In this document: positions 1-7,987 of the stretch, piece after piece
Layout: each line of letters begins with the position of its first letter
Numbering within the stretch: the stretch's first letter is position 1
Source: Euryarchaeota archaeon UBA561
GTDB lineage: Archaea > Thermoplasmatota > Poseidoniia > Poseidoniales > Poseidoniaceae
Assembly (NCBI GenBank): GCA_002502295.1
Contig: DANX01000104.1
Span: forward strand, 1 to 21,175
DNA length: 21,175 bases
Direction: 5' to 3'
The notes under the pieces: generated by a model
Told to the model about the DNA's origin: nothing
The model's database searches: none
The model's input: only the letters and a program-made list of their open reading frames with translations
Program-made: the position numbers and the translations under genes

Positions 1-157
1 GTGTGTACAATGACGTTGAAAGACAGAGGTTGCCTTGTGGTCGATGAGACGAGCTACCCCGCCGGAGCAAGTCCAAACCGTCCCGTTGACTCGGCACGAC
101 GAGGGACAGGTAGGATGCACAGTTGAATGCGGTCACCGAAAGGGAACAGAAAGGGGC
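1..157. other. Window edge, no recognised gene
   Basis: This stretch lies downstream of the stop codon of the RND exporter, which is read leftward. I examined both strands for a tRNA, a small ORF with a ribosome binding site, or a stem-loop terminator, and found none that holds up. On the minus strand the sequence just after the exporter stop is pyrimidine-rich, which could help archaeal transcription termination, but this is weak. Confidence 0.3.
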
Positions 158-3055
158 TTACTCCCTACTCCCTCCCCCTTCGTTCCAGAGGGTCCCTGGT
201 ATGACGGCGTCCATTGGTTTCATCACCTTTGAATCTCCAATTGTAACCCCTTCACCGAAATCAATCCACGAAGGATGATCCTTTCGTGGATGTTTCAATC
301 TCCAACGAGATGCATGCTCAGCAGTGATCACTGCAGGGAGCAAGAACGTGCTAGTGATGAAGGCAAAAATGATGAGCAAACACATCAGCATGAAGAAATT
401 TTCCAATCCGGGGAAGGCCGCTAGGAACCCTGCCGCTATGCCCGAAACCGTGGTGATGGTCGTTTCAAAGATGGTTTGACCCGTTTCCTCAATCGCTGAA
501 GCCATACCTTCGGGCGTTTCGCCCTCCTCGCGAATCCTGTGCATCACGTGTATGGAGTCATCAACGCCAATACCGAAGACGATCGTTCCAATCATGGCCG
601 TGAAGATGTTGACGTTGACATCCCCACTTTGCATCAAGAGGGGTTGCCATAGAATCACGACAGCGACGGGTACCATCGTATAAACGCCCAACCTTGGCGA
701 GCGGAACACAAACATGAGCAGAACCGTAAGGACAATCAGCGTCAGTAAGGTGGTGGTTGTTTGCGTATCATGAATGCCTTCATTGATGTCCAATGAAACG
801 GGCAGGCCGCCGGTCAGCAGGGATGTTCTCGTATTGAGCAGGTCGGGGCCCTCCCCGAGGATTTCATCAATTTCATCGCGTAGCTCTCCGGCGACGTTCA
901 AGTTCATGTAAGGCTGAGATACATAGACGATGGCCTTCGTTCCACCTTCGTTCATGAGCATTGACCGAACTTCCTTCGAGAGCGTATCAAACGCTACGTT
1001 TACCATGTCTTTTCTCAGCGCCTCCCTTTCGCTAAGGGGCACGAGTGTCCATCCAGCACAATCTGGGTCCAGCAGGTCCTCACTCTCCCAGCAAGGGTCG
1101 TGCAAGAGGTCCCAAAGGGAGCCATCTCCGAGCGTGATTCCCTCGGCAAGTGTGATGGTTGCAGGGACCGCTTTCAGGAAAGTGATGATGCTTGTTGTCG
1201 AGGTTTCGTCCACGCTGTCGACATCGCGCTCAACGGCATCAATGGCGTCGAGAACAGGCAAGTCGCGTACATTGTTGGTGTTGTTCGTGTTGGGGCGGTC
1301 CGACGCGTCATAGATGAACAGCGAGGTTTGACCGCTGCTGAATTGACGGGAGTATTCCGCCAGCGAGTTCAACGAATCGATGCCATCGGGGGCCTCGGAG
1401 GAACCGGTGATGGGTTTGTTTAACTCATCCATGTTTGCCACACCGTAGGCTGTGACTGAACCAGCGATGAGTATCACCAAGAGGAACCCCTTGATGGGTG
1501 CCTTTCCAATGTTTTTCCAAACACCAGGATTGCTTCGTTTGTTGAATTTGAGCATCCAGGCCAACGTTGGAACCAGCACAATGCTCAAAATGAGGGTCGA
1601 TCCGATCCCAATGACAAGTGTAATTCCAACCGAGCGAATAGGAGCAATTGGTACAATAAGCGGTGCAATGAGCACGGAGAATCCGACGATTGTGGTCATG
1701 GCGGATAGGAACACGGCCACGCCGGTTGAGCGTGTCATCTCCATCACACAGGACTTGTAAAAATCAATGTCCCAGAGATCCGGTACCGGCTTTTCTGGTT
1801 GTCCTCGCTTTCGTCTACGTTCGTTTTCATCGTGCGCTTTGTCGATTTCTTTTCGCCGAACTTCCTCAATCCGGTTCACCATGTGGAGGGCATAGTCCAC
1901 ACCGAGACCAATCAGAATCGGGAAGGTTGCGACGATCATTGGTGTGAGGGTAATGTCCATGATCACCGATGAACCAAAGGTGATGGCAAGCGCCATCAAA
2001 ATTGGTGTTCCGGTGATGACAACCACTTTTGCGGAACGGTGAAGCGCCGTGATGACCAGCACGGTGAAGAGGACTGACCAGGGGAGAATCATCAACAGGT
2101 CTTCGTAAATGGCGTCGGAGATGTCCTCCAACACTTTCGTAAGACCCGTGACAGTGATGGTGTCCGTGTTTCGGAAGTCCGAGGGTCGGTTGTCGATGAT
2201 GTCTTGAAAGTGGCTGAGCAAGGCGGAGAAATCTTCCCAATCACCGGTGACCGAGGGGTCGTGATGCATACCAACCACGATGGCGGTGGTGTCCCAAATA
2301 CCGTCTCCATCCATGTCGTTGGTGTAATTACCATCGCCATCGCTGTCAACGGTTGGGTCCATGTCATTGGTGTCCTTGATGAGGGTGTCAAAAGCCCCGT
2401 TGGATTCCTCGATAATTTGGTCGATACGGTCTTGGCTAGGAATGGCATATTCTCCCCCGGCAGGTATCATGTTGCAATCCAGAGCGATTGGTAAGCGATT
2501 ATTTACTCCGTGAACGCAGAGCGAATTGTTAAACCTCCCGTCCGCAGAGTTGATTTCTTTGATGACTTGGGCGGGAGAAATGATCCACAACACGCCATCG
2601 TTTCGGCCGGCGTCAGTTTTGTCAAAATCCATACCCCGGCTGGTCGAATCGCCTCCAATGTTGCGGTCATCGCCTTCCAACCAGCTTATTTCATTGAGCA
2701 CTACCTCATCGGTGATGTTTGTTGTGTCGTTTGGATTCTTTGCGTTCGGGGTGGTGATGTAAATCACGGCTAAATCGGTTGACCATTCCGTACGAACCTC
2801 GAGGAGTAACTCGGTTGACGAGGCTCCATCGGGCAGAAAAATTTCAACATCGTCGTCGATTTGTTCCTGAAACGCCAATCCCTGCTGGGCGAACACTGCG
2901 CTGATGATGATGAAGAGGGCGATGATGGTCCCGGGGGAGGCAAGAACCGTGGTGTAAAGGCTGTCAAGGCGAGCAGACATTGTTTCCTTTGTCGAATTGG
3001 ACGCCCGTTCAAGAGCGTGGCGAAGGGCGTCCAGGGCGGATGCTTCGCTGTCCAT
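158..3055 (-). CDS. RND/MMPL-superfamily exporter
   Basis: Predicted proton-driven membrane exporter of the RND superfamily (MMPL-like, archaeal 'predicted exporter' group); substrate unknown, with lipids or hydrophobic compounds typical for relatives. The 965-aa protein has the family's duplicated plan: a TM helix near 42-60, a large outer loop to about 320, a TM bundle 322-500, then a second TM near 521-540, outer loop, and TM bundle from about 767 to 912. Each half carries the signature acidic TM4 motif, GLGVDY at about 383-388 and GIGVDDS at 828-834, whose Asp residues are the likely proton relay. A cytoplasmic Arg/Lys/Glu-rich segment lies at 399-425. The first outer loop holds two acidic DxDxDG-like runs (237-242, 247-252) resembling calcium-binding loops. 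The start is uncertain: Met1 or Met26 both work and neither has a clear Shine-Dalgarno. It lies 62 bp downstream of a zinc-ribbon gene on the same strand. Family assignment is firm; substrate is not. Confidence 0.9.
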   Translation of the reverse strand: MDSEASALDALRHALERASNSTKETMSARLDSLYTTVLASPGTIIALFIIISAVFAQQGLAFQEQIDDDVEIFLPDGASSTELLLEVRTEWSTDLAVIYITTPNAKNPNDTTNITDEVVLNEISWLEGDDRNIGGDSTSRGMDFDKTDAGRNDGVLWIISPAQVIKEINSADGRFNNSLCVHGVNNRLPIALDCNMIPAGGEYAIPSQDRIDQIIEESNGAFDTLIKDTNDMDPTVDSDGDGNYTNDMDGDGIWDTTAIVVGMHHDPSVTGDWEDFSALLSHFQDIIDNRPSDFRNTDTITVTGLTKVLEDISDAIYEDLLMILPWSVLFTVLVITALHRSAKVVVITGTPILMALAITFGSSVIMDITLTPMIVATFPILIGLGVDYALHMVNRIEEVRRKEIDKAHDENERRRKRGQPEKPVPDLWDIDFYKSCVMEMTRSTGVAVFLSAMTTIVGFSVLIAPLIVPIAPIRSVGITLVIGIGSTLILSIVLVPTLAWMLKFNKRSNPGVWKNIGKAPIKGFLLVILIAGSVTAYGVANMDELNKPITGSSEAPDGIDSLNSLAEYSRQFSSGQTSLFIYDASDRPNTNNTNNVRDLPVLDAIDAVERDVDSVDETSTTSIITFLKAVPATITLAEGITLGDGSLWDLLHDPCWESEDLLDPDCAGWTLVPLSEREALRKDMVNVAFDTLSKEVRSMLMNEGGTKAIVYVSQPYMNLNVAGELRDEIDEILGEGPDLLNTRTSLLTGGLPVSLDINEGIHDTQTTTTLLTLIVLTVLLMFVFRSPRLGVYTMVPVAVVILWQPLLMQSGDVNVNIFTAMIGTIVFGIGVDDSIHVMHRIREEGETPEGMASAIEETGQTIFETTITTVSGIAAGFLAAFPGLENFFMLMCLLIIFAFITSTFLLPAVITAEHASRWRLKHPRKDHPSWIDFGEGVTIGDSKVMKPMDAVIPGTLWNEGGGSRE

Positions 3056-3082
3056 GTTGGGTGGAGTTCATGGTGGCTCAAG

Positions 3083-3108
3083 AAGCATTCCGCTTCGTGC
3101 GGAAGCTT
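3083..3108 (-). promoter_or_regulatory. Hairpin between zinc-ribbon gene and exporter
   Basis: A six-base perfect stem (TTCCGC / GCGGAA) around the loop TTCGT extends by four more pairs past a single bulged A, giving about a 10-bp stem in the 62-bp gap between the two minus-strand genes. It is not followed by a long T-run on the minus strand, so it could be a processing or attenuation hairpin as easily as a terminator. Function is inferred. Confidence 0.4.
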
Positions 3109-3117
3109 TGGGTGAAT

Positions 3118-4296
3118 TCAACAAGCGTCGTATGCTTCAATCAAGTACTTGGTCAGCGGACTGGTCCACGCCAATTCTGAAATCCCGTCTTCCCCTTCTA
3201 CAGCGTAGGTACGGATTACGTCGCGAACACGAACGTTTCCATCCGATGAGCGTGCGAGAATCATGGCAGCTTTGACCGTTTTTCCGGTGCCGTGTGGGTC
3301 GTAAACGGTGTCCAGCGCCTCTTCAAGGAACCATTCTGCTTTTCCGCCAGGTTCTCCTTCGTAGGTTTTCTTGGGCTTCTTTGCGCCAAACAATCCGCCG
3401 GATTTTTTCTTAGCAGGAGCGGATTTGGCTTTCGCTGGGGTTGCTTTGGTTGCGGCCACCTTTTTCTCGGATTTCTTGGCCGTGTCTTTTTCAGACTTAT
3501 CCTCTTTGGCTTGTTTAGGTTTCGCCTGAGCGCCTTGCTTCTTGGCTTGTTCTGCTGCTTTCTTTGCGTCGGCAAGTTGATCCTGGAGATCTTGAATCTT
3601 ATCACGATAGGAACTGGCGAGGTGCATCAGCGAGGTGCGCATGGCTGCCTCCAATTGAATTGAGAGCCCCTCATCGGTAGCATCACTCCATTTCTTCCAT
3701 TGTCGCATCGTGTTTCCGTGGATGTCGGAGCCACATTTTGGACAGAAACTTTTGTTGGGTGGTTGCAGGATTGGAACACTCTGCAATCCATCGTCTGCAG
3801 GTATGACCAAGCCCTGCGATACTTTCAGAATTTCCAAGGTTGCTTTGCGGCCAAGGTTCATTGCTTCAGCGAAGGTCTCGTTCTGCTTCTCAAACGCACC
3901 GGAATTCTTCAAATCCAAAAGCTTCGTGTCACTGATGGCGAGTTCAATTGCTGCGTTGGCTGCCTCGTGGTCCCATGTTGCCGATTGAAGGGAAGGAGCA
4001 ACGTCTTCAGCGGTTTGCATGAGCACATCGGTGTCAGCCGTGAGGTCGTCATCATCTGCAGCAGCCGCTATTCCGAGTGCGATCGGGTCGGCACCGTCTT
4101 CGATTTTGGCAATCATGTCAAACTTTTCAGCCATCGAGAGGTCCTCGCGGAGGCGAATGACATCTTTCAGTTGGTTCAAGTCATGTCCAGTTGCAGTGAT
4201 GGGTCCCTGCTGAGTAAAGTTGTGCCCGCAGGACAGACAGAATTTGGCTGAGGCTTCCACACCCGCTTCGCATGTTGGACAATACACGCCGGCCAT
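3118..4296 (-). CDS. Zinc-ribbon protein with Lys/Ala-rich linker
   Basis: Function not recognised. The 392-aa protein begins with a zinc ribbon (C6, C9, C20, C23). A helical region with an Asp-rich patch (81-84) follows. A second CxxC at 185/188 has no return CxxC, only H193 nearby, so it is either a degenerate ribbon or needs a partner. A predicted helix or coiled coil (about 223-255) runs into a long Lys/Ala/Pro-rich tract (about 241-311) resembling histone H1-type tails. A compact C-terminal domain (about 315-392) follows, ending in Cys. The tract could bind nucleic acid or acidic surfaces. No signal peptide or TM is visible, so it is probably cytoplasmic, although it sits directly upstream of a membrane exporter. 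The start is the first ATG, giving the MAGVYCPTC opening; no strong Shine-Dalgarno precedes it, suggesting a leaderless or weakly led mRNA. The ORF is convincing; its role is unknown. Confidence 0.8.
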   Translation of the reverse strand: MAGVYCPTCEAGVEASAKFCLSCGHNFTQQGPITATGHDLNQLKDVIRLREDLSMAEKFDMIAKIEDGADPIALGIAAAADDDDLTADTDVLMQTAEDVAPSLQSATWDHEAANAAIELAISDTKLLDLKNSGAFEKQNETFAEAMNLGRKATLEILKVSQGLVIPADDGLQSVPILQPPNKSFCPKCGSDIHGNTMRQWKKWSDATDEGLSIQLEAAMRTSLMHLASSYRDKIQDLQDQLADAKKAAEQAKKQGAQAKPKQAKEDKSEKDTAKKSEKKVAATKATPAKAKSAPAKKKSGGLFGAKKPKKTYEGEPGGKAEWFLEEALDTVYDPHGTGKTVKAAMILARSSDGNVRVRDVIRTYAVEGEDGISELAWTSPLTKYLIEAYDAC

Positions 4297-4365
4297 GATG
4301 AAGGAACACCGGTTACACCTTTTGAATGGTGTGTTGGAACGGCGATGAATACACCGAATCGCTCG

Positions 4366-5970
4366 TCATGATGTCAGAGCGGATGCTTGGTTCACAAGAC
4401 TCACGATGTCGGATTGATCGCAGTTTGAGAGAATGGGAGCAAGTCGCGGCCCACGCTCGGCTCCCATAAACAAGGCATAACTTGCGCGATAAACGTCGCG
4501 CATTCCCACTTCTGCTTCCTCTCCTGCAACTTTGAATGCAGCGGTTATGCCGTCCACTGTCCAGTCTGCAGCTTCAATGGTGCGCTTTAATGCAGTGATT
4601 ACCCGACGCTGGGCATCGCTCAATGCCTCCAGTGCTGCCACATCTGGTTCAGCGCAAAGGTCCACCCGCATGTCATCGGGGAAATGAGTTGATTCAATCC
4701 ACGAGCGCATTCGCGACAATCGGTCAACGAGTTGGCTGGTCGGTTGGTCGATGGCTCCCGATGACTGCAGGCTCTCCCAAACCGCCATGTCATCGGGTTT
4801 GACTTGAGCAAGGAGAGCTAAATGTCGGAAACTCACGGACGCTGCTCCGGAGCGCCCGGCCTCGTCAATGGCAGACAGTTCCAAGGCGACCTTGGCGTCT
4901 TCAAGTTGAACCCTTTTCCTCCGACTCAGCGAGTCATCCTTCATCTCTTCATCAAAGTCTCGTGCTGAAAGCCGTTCGAACTCGTCTGCAAGATTGACCA
5001 AACCCATCCCTGTATCAAATTCTATAGCCTTACTGGGTTTTGAATTGGCCACCAGGAAACGAAGAATCTCTGGTGGGACAAGCTGCAGGGCTTCAATCGG
5101 ACCGATGGTGTTTCCTGACGATGACGACATGGCTCCTTGGCCGCGCAGGCTAATCCACTCATAGGTCAAGGGAATCGGTGGCTCATGACCAAACAGAACA
5201 GCGATCTCTTTTCCTGTGTCGTAGGAACCTCCGGCAGCACCATGGTCCTTGCCAAAGGGTTCGCAGGTGATGGAGTTAAATCCCCACTTTGCTGGCCAAT
5301 CTAAACGCCACGGCAATTTTCCTTCGCCCTTTTCAATGTTTGATGACCCGCTTTCGCCATGGCTGTCCGTCCAGTGCACCAGAGGGTAATCGTATCCAGT
5401 GATGGTCAATCCGTCCAGTGAACCCTTTGAGTCCAAAGGTTGCCATGGGAACCATGATTCGGGCAATTCCCGTCCCGATACACGTTCCACAATTTCACGT
5501 ATTTGCTCGCGCTGGTCGCAGGCGATGCGTGCGGAAGCGCTGAACTTCCCCGAACGGTAAGCTTCGAGGTTTGGGAGCAGACGGGGAATCACGCCAATTT
5601 GTTTTAACGCGGCGAGGAAAGGAACGAGGAAATGATCGCCATAGGTCCATCCTTCTTCGTTGAACCGCTTCCAATCCGGTTTTCCATCCGCATCTGGAGC
5701 GGGTATTGAGCCGAGTTGGTGTCCAATGAAGGCCTCGTATGACGGGTCGAGGAACGGGTAGACTTTACGGAGAGGGTCAGCGTTGTCAACGACAAAGACC
5801 AATTCTGCCTCCATGCCGGCCCGCCGTGCCGCACGGGCAATCATGTCTCCCGTCAAGATTTCACGTAGATGTCCGATATGGAATTCGCCGCTCGGCGTGA
5901 TGCCGGTGGCGATGATGTGTCGTTGACCACGCTCAGCGAGCCGACCGGCCATGACATCGCTCCAATGCAT
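4366..5970 (-). CDS. lysS: Lysyl-tRNA synthetase, class I
   Basis: Charges tRNA-Lys with lysine in the cytoplasm. This is the class I (archaeal) enzyme, unrelated to the class II LysRS of most bacteria and eukaryotes. The 534-aa length fits the family. The Rossmann catalytic domain shows TGITPSGEFHIGH (HIGH at 31-34) and the conserved EPFGKDHGAAGGSY stretch (237-250). The KMSKS-equivalent loop reads AMSSSSGN (280-287), without the lysines usual there. The alpha-helical anticodon-binding region fills the C-terminal third. The start ATG has a Shine-Dalgarno GAGGTGA ending 6 nt upstream, formed partly by the stop codon of the preceding gfcR-like gene (11 bp gap), so the two are probably co-transcribed and translationally coupled. 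Identity is confident; the altered signature loop is discussed in the findings. Confidence 0.95.
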   Translation of the reverse strand: MHWSDVMAGRLAERGQRHIIATGITPSGEFHIGHLREILTGDMIARAARRAGMEAELVFVVDNADPLRKVYPFLDPSYEAFIGHQLGSIPAPDADGKPDWKRFNEEGWTYGDHFLVPFLAALKQIGVIPRLLPNLEAYRSGKFSASARIACDQREQIREIVERVSGRELPESWFPWQPLDSKGSLDGLTITGYDYPLVHWTDSHGESGSSNIEKGEGKLPWRLDWPAKWGFNSITCEPFGKDHGAAGGSYDTGKEIAVLFGHEPPIPLTYEWISLRGQGAMSSSSGNTIGPIEALQLVPPEILRFLVANSKPSKAIEFDTGMGLVNLADEFERLSARDFDEEMKDDSLSRRKRVQLEDAKVALELSAIDEAGRSGAASVSFRHLALLAQVKPDDMAVWESLQSSGAIDQPTSQLVDRLSRMRSWIESTHFPDDMRVDLCAEPDVAALEALSDAQRRVITALKRTIEAADWTVDGITAAFKVAGEEAEVGMRDVYRASYALFMGAERGPRLAPILSNCDQSDIVSLVNQASALTS

Positions 5971-5976
5971 GAATCT

Positions 5977-5984
5977 TCACCTCA
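5977..5984 (-). promoter_or_regulatory. Stop/Shine-Dalgarno fusion before lysS
   Basis: The minus strand reads TGAGGTGA. Its first TGA is the stop codon of the gfcR-like gene, and GAGGTGA is the ribosome binding site for lysS, 6 nt before the ATG. It supports the chosen lysS start and coupling of the two genes. Confidence 0.75.
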
Positions 5985-6575
5985 AACCACAACAGCACGA
6001 ACCAAGCCACGGAGTGGGACATCATCGATTTCATTCCGTGTTGTCTTGTTCACCAGCACGATGGCCAAGGAGACCTCTCCACCGGCAGCCCTGATGGATT
6101 GGATGGTTTTCGACATGGTTTTGCCGGATGAAAGAACATCGTCAATGATGACGACACGCTTTCCGGCAACTTGCCCGTATTTGTTGGACAGCGAGCCGCT
6201 CCCTTCACCTTCATCCGTCGTGCGGAACACGGTCATGTCGGATTCCATCACCCTGGCGACCTCGTAAGCAAACGCGATCCCATTGATGGAAATTCCCACA
6301 ACGGTATCGATGTTGTCGTATCCCACTTCCTCATCGGCAACATCGGCCATGATTGAACCGACCGCTGCAATGCGCTGAGGTCGAACACCAAGGGTTCTCC
6401 AACCGATTCGGACATCGCTGGGGCGGTCGCTGTCGCCAGTGTCAGAGAGCAACCATGTAATGGTGTCTTGTGACAGGGAGAGTTCGTCCGCAATTTGTTG
6501 CGTGTTCAAACCCTCTTTCATGAGATTGGAGGCATAAGCTTTCAATTCCTCAATGCTCAGGACCATGGTGCTCAT
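5982..6575 (-). CDS. gfcR: GfcR-like PRTase-family transcriptional regulator
   Basis: A 197-aa protein combining an N-terminal helix-turn-helix (about 22-43, with QQIADELSLSQDTITWLL) and a type I phosphoribosyltransferase domain. The PRPP-binding signature VVIIDDVLSSGKT lies at 141-153. This arrangement is that of the archaeal 'orotate phosphoribosyltransferase-like' proteins; the haloarchaeal member GfcR activates genes of glucose catabolism. True PyrE enzymes lack the HTH, so a DNA-binding sensor of PRPP or a nucleotide is more likely than an enzyme. It is the first gene of a gfcR-lysS unit and is divergent from aIF2-beta across 91 bp, so it may control itself and its neighbours. The start is taken at the first ATG; Met4 is an alternative. 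The family is clear; the regulated pathway here is unknown and may not be sugar catabolism. Confidence 0.8.
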   Translation of the reverse strand: MSTMVLSIEELKAYASNLMKEGLNTQQIADELSLSQDTITWLLSDTGDSDRPSDVRIGWRTLGVRPQRIAAVGSIMADVADEEVGYDNIDTVVGISINGIAFAYEVARVMESDMTVFRTTDEGEGSGSLSNKYGQVAGKRVVIIDDVLSSGKTMSKTIQSIRAAGGEVSLAIVLVNKTTRNEIDDVPLRGLVRAVVV

Positions 6576-6666
6576 TCCCTTGCTGTCATGGAACGCTCAT
6601 CAATGCTTTCATGATGTTCGGTCTTGGGGCGAAAGTCTTGAAGGGAGGGAGCAACGGGCAGAAAGC

Positions 6667-7077
6667 ATGGCGGACTTTGATTATGAGACCCTTCTCGACC
6701 GAGCCCGCGACAACATTCCCGAGGAAATTTCCTCCCGCTCCCGCTGGCGTCTACCGGCCCCGCAAATCATGATTGAGGGTTCCAACACAATTTTCAGAAA
6801 TTTTAACGAGGTTGTCTCAATGATGGACCGTGACGATAATCACGTCTATCAATACATTTTGAATGAACTCGGTACATCAGGGTCTCGGGATGGACCTCGA
6901 GCCCGATTCAAGGGCCGAATTCCACCAAAAAGAATCAAAGGCACCATCGCCAATTACGTGAACACCTACATCAAGTGCAGTCAGTGCGGTGCCCCGGATA
7001 CGCACTTTGTGAAGGAAGACAGAACCACCTTGCTCAAATGTCAAGCTTGCGGTGCAACCCGGCCCGTCAAACTTTGA
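6667..7077 (+). CDS. eif2b: Translation initiation factor aIF2 subunit beta
   Basis: Beta subunit of the heterotrimeric archaeal aIF2, which with the gamma GTPase delivers initiator Met-tRNA to the small ribosomal subunit. The 136-aa protein has the short N-terminal helix that binds gamma, a central alpha/beta domain (IEGSNTIFRNF at 36-46 through GRIPPKRIKGTIANYV at 83-98) and a C-terminal zinc ribbon (C104, C107, C125, C128). Length and domain order match archaeal orthologs. I chose ATG 6667, giving MADFDYETLL; the frame stays open upstream to 6553, but that extension has no resemblance to the family. A purine-rich AAGGGAGGGA lies about 17 nt upstream, farther than the sites seen at other genes here. 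It converges with the nitroreductase gene with no spacing. Confidence 0.93.
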   Translation: MADFDYETLLDRARDNIPEEISSRSRWRLPAPQIMIEGSNTIFRNFNEVVSMMDRDDNHVYQYILNELGTSGSRDGPRARFKGRIPPKRIKGTIANYVNTYIKCSQCGAPDTHFVKEDRTTLLKCQACGATRPVKL

Positions 7078-7080
7078 TCA
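7075..7080. other. TGATCA zero-gap convergent stop junction
   Basis: The TGA stop of aIF2-beta and the TGA stop of the opposing nitroreductase gene abut exactly, forming the palindrome TGATCA. There is no room for an intergenic terminator, so the transcripts must overlap or end within coding sequence. Confidence 0.85.
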
Positions 7081-7650
7081 GGGCAGATGCCGGGCCGTGT
7101 CCTCAATCGTTGGTTTGTTTACCACCGGTAAGGCATCGGCATAACCAGCCTTCACAAATCCGATGATTTCCTCTTTCTTTGGGTCGATGCCGAGGTTTTC
7201 GTAGGTTTCAGGGTGGCGAGTAAGGCCCCCGGTGGACCACTTTGCTGAGACTCCATTGCCCCACAAAGAGAGAACCATGTTGTGAAGTGCACAAACGGAT
7301 GCGGCATAGTCTTCCTTTTGTCGAAAAGGGTCCTGAGGGCTTTGTTTGTTGGTCACCGCCACCAACAGCGGGGGGTTCATCACTTTGCCAATCGCCCGCT
7401 TTGAATCGTGTTCGGGATCCGGTGATTTTTTTTGTTCCGACTTTGCTGCGGCAAGATGAGTAATCGTTGGCACAAGGGTTTGCCGGGTTTTCTCTCCGAG
7501 CAAGTAAAACTTCCACGGGTGCGTGTGTTTGTGACATGGGGCCTGGTTGGCCGCTTCGAGAGCTTGGTTGACAATCGCTTCTTCAATTGGACGATCAGCA
7601 AAGCGGTGGACGGTTCTCCGGCTTTTCAAAACATCTTGGAACTCGGACAT
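7078..7650 (-). CDS. Nitroreductase-family FMN oxidoreductase
   Basis: Predicted FMN-dependent NAD(P)H oxidoreductase of the nitroreductase fold, acting in the cytoplasm, probably as a homodimer. The 190-aa protein begins with the FMN-contacting SRRTVHRFADRPI segment (9-21), followed by a helix with ANQAPCHKHTHPWKFYLL (34-51) in place of the usual APSxxNxQPW. The second FMN-binding region, GNGVSAKWSTGG, lies near 131-142. The physiological substrate cannot be read from sequence. It is the last gene of a three-gene minus-strand unit behind pterin dehydratase. The dehydratase stop is joined to the ribosome binding site (TGAGGGAA, 6-7 nt before the ATG), so the two are probably co-translated. 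A pteridine- or flavin-linked role is possible but only suggested by that neighbour. Confidence 0.85.
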   Translation of the reverse strand: MSEFQDVLKSRRTVHRFADRPIEEAIVNQALEAANQAPCHKHTHPWKFYLLGEKTRQTLVPTITHLAAAKSEQKKSPDPEHDSKRAIGKVMNPPLLVAVTNKQSPQDPFRQKEDYAASVCALHNMVLSLWGNGVSAKWSTGGLTRHPETYENLGIDPKKEEIIGFVKAGYADALPVVNKPTIEDTARHLP

Positions 7651-7659
7651 TCTGTTCCC

Positions 7660-7983
7660 TCAAACGTGGTCAATTTTCGCTGCGAGGATGAAATCTGACC
7701 GCGTTAATCCTCCAACATCGTGGGTCCAGATCTTTACGCTTGCCGATCCCCATCCCAACGTGAAATCGGCGTGGTGGTTTTCGGACTCACATATTTCCCC
7801 GGCTCGATTGATGAAAGCCAGTGCCTCTGCAAAGTTCGCAAACCTGTAGGTCCGGTTAATGGACATGGGTTCCCCGAGGGACCACTCAGGGTCTATCTCC
7901 GATAGGAGAGTGAGGATGTCCTTACGCTCAAGGCCTTGCTGCCCTGGTTGGCTGGGTGTGCAGCGTTCATCAGCGAGAGGAAT
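7660..7983 (-). CDS. phhB: Pterin-4a-carbinolamine dehydratase, likely ATT start
   Basis: Predicted to dehydrate 4a-hydroxytetrahydropterin, recycling a pterin cofactor. The core motif is visible: an acidic residue followed by ENHHADFTLGW, then IWTHDVGGLTRSDFILAAKID, as in the PCD/DCoH family (the usual HHP is HHA here). The first ATG in frame (7866) would give only 68 aa and cut off the N-terminal helix. Codons upstream of it are open and read PLADERC...LLSEIDPEWSL, which resembles the conserved N-terminus of bacterial-type PCDs of about 105 aa. No ATG, GTG or TTG occurs in this frame between 8061 and 7866. The best start is the ATT at 7983, 4 nt after the stop codon of the upstream gene, which suggests reinitiation. 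The alternative is a shortened protein from 7866. Family call is firm; the start is an inference. Confidence 0.8.
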   Translation of the reverse strand: MPLADERCTPSQPGQQGLERKDILTLLSEIDPEWSLGEPMSINRTYRFANFAEALAFINRAGEICESENHHADFTLGWGSASVKIWTHDVGGLTRSDFILAAKIDHV

Positions 7984-7987
7984 GCGC

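Noticed and set aside
35..157. Possible tRNA or small ORF at the left edge (GAGCTACCCCGCC-like stretch)
   Set aside because: No cloverleaf can be folded on either strand and no matching D or T arm is found; the small ORF has no ribosome binding site.
6553..6666. N-terminal extension of aIF2-beta from 6553
   Set aside because: The 38 extra residues resemble no family sequence and overlap the divergent regulator's start region.
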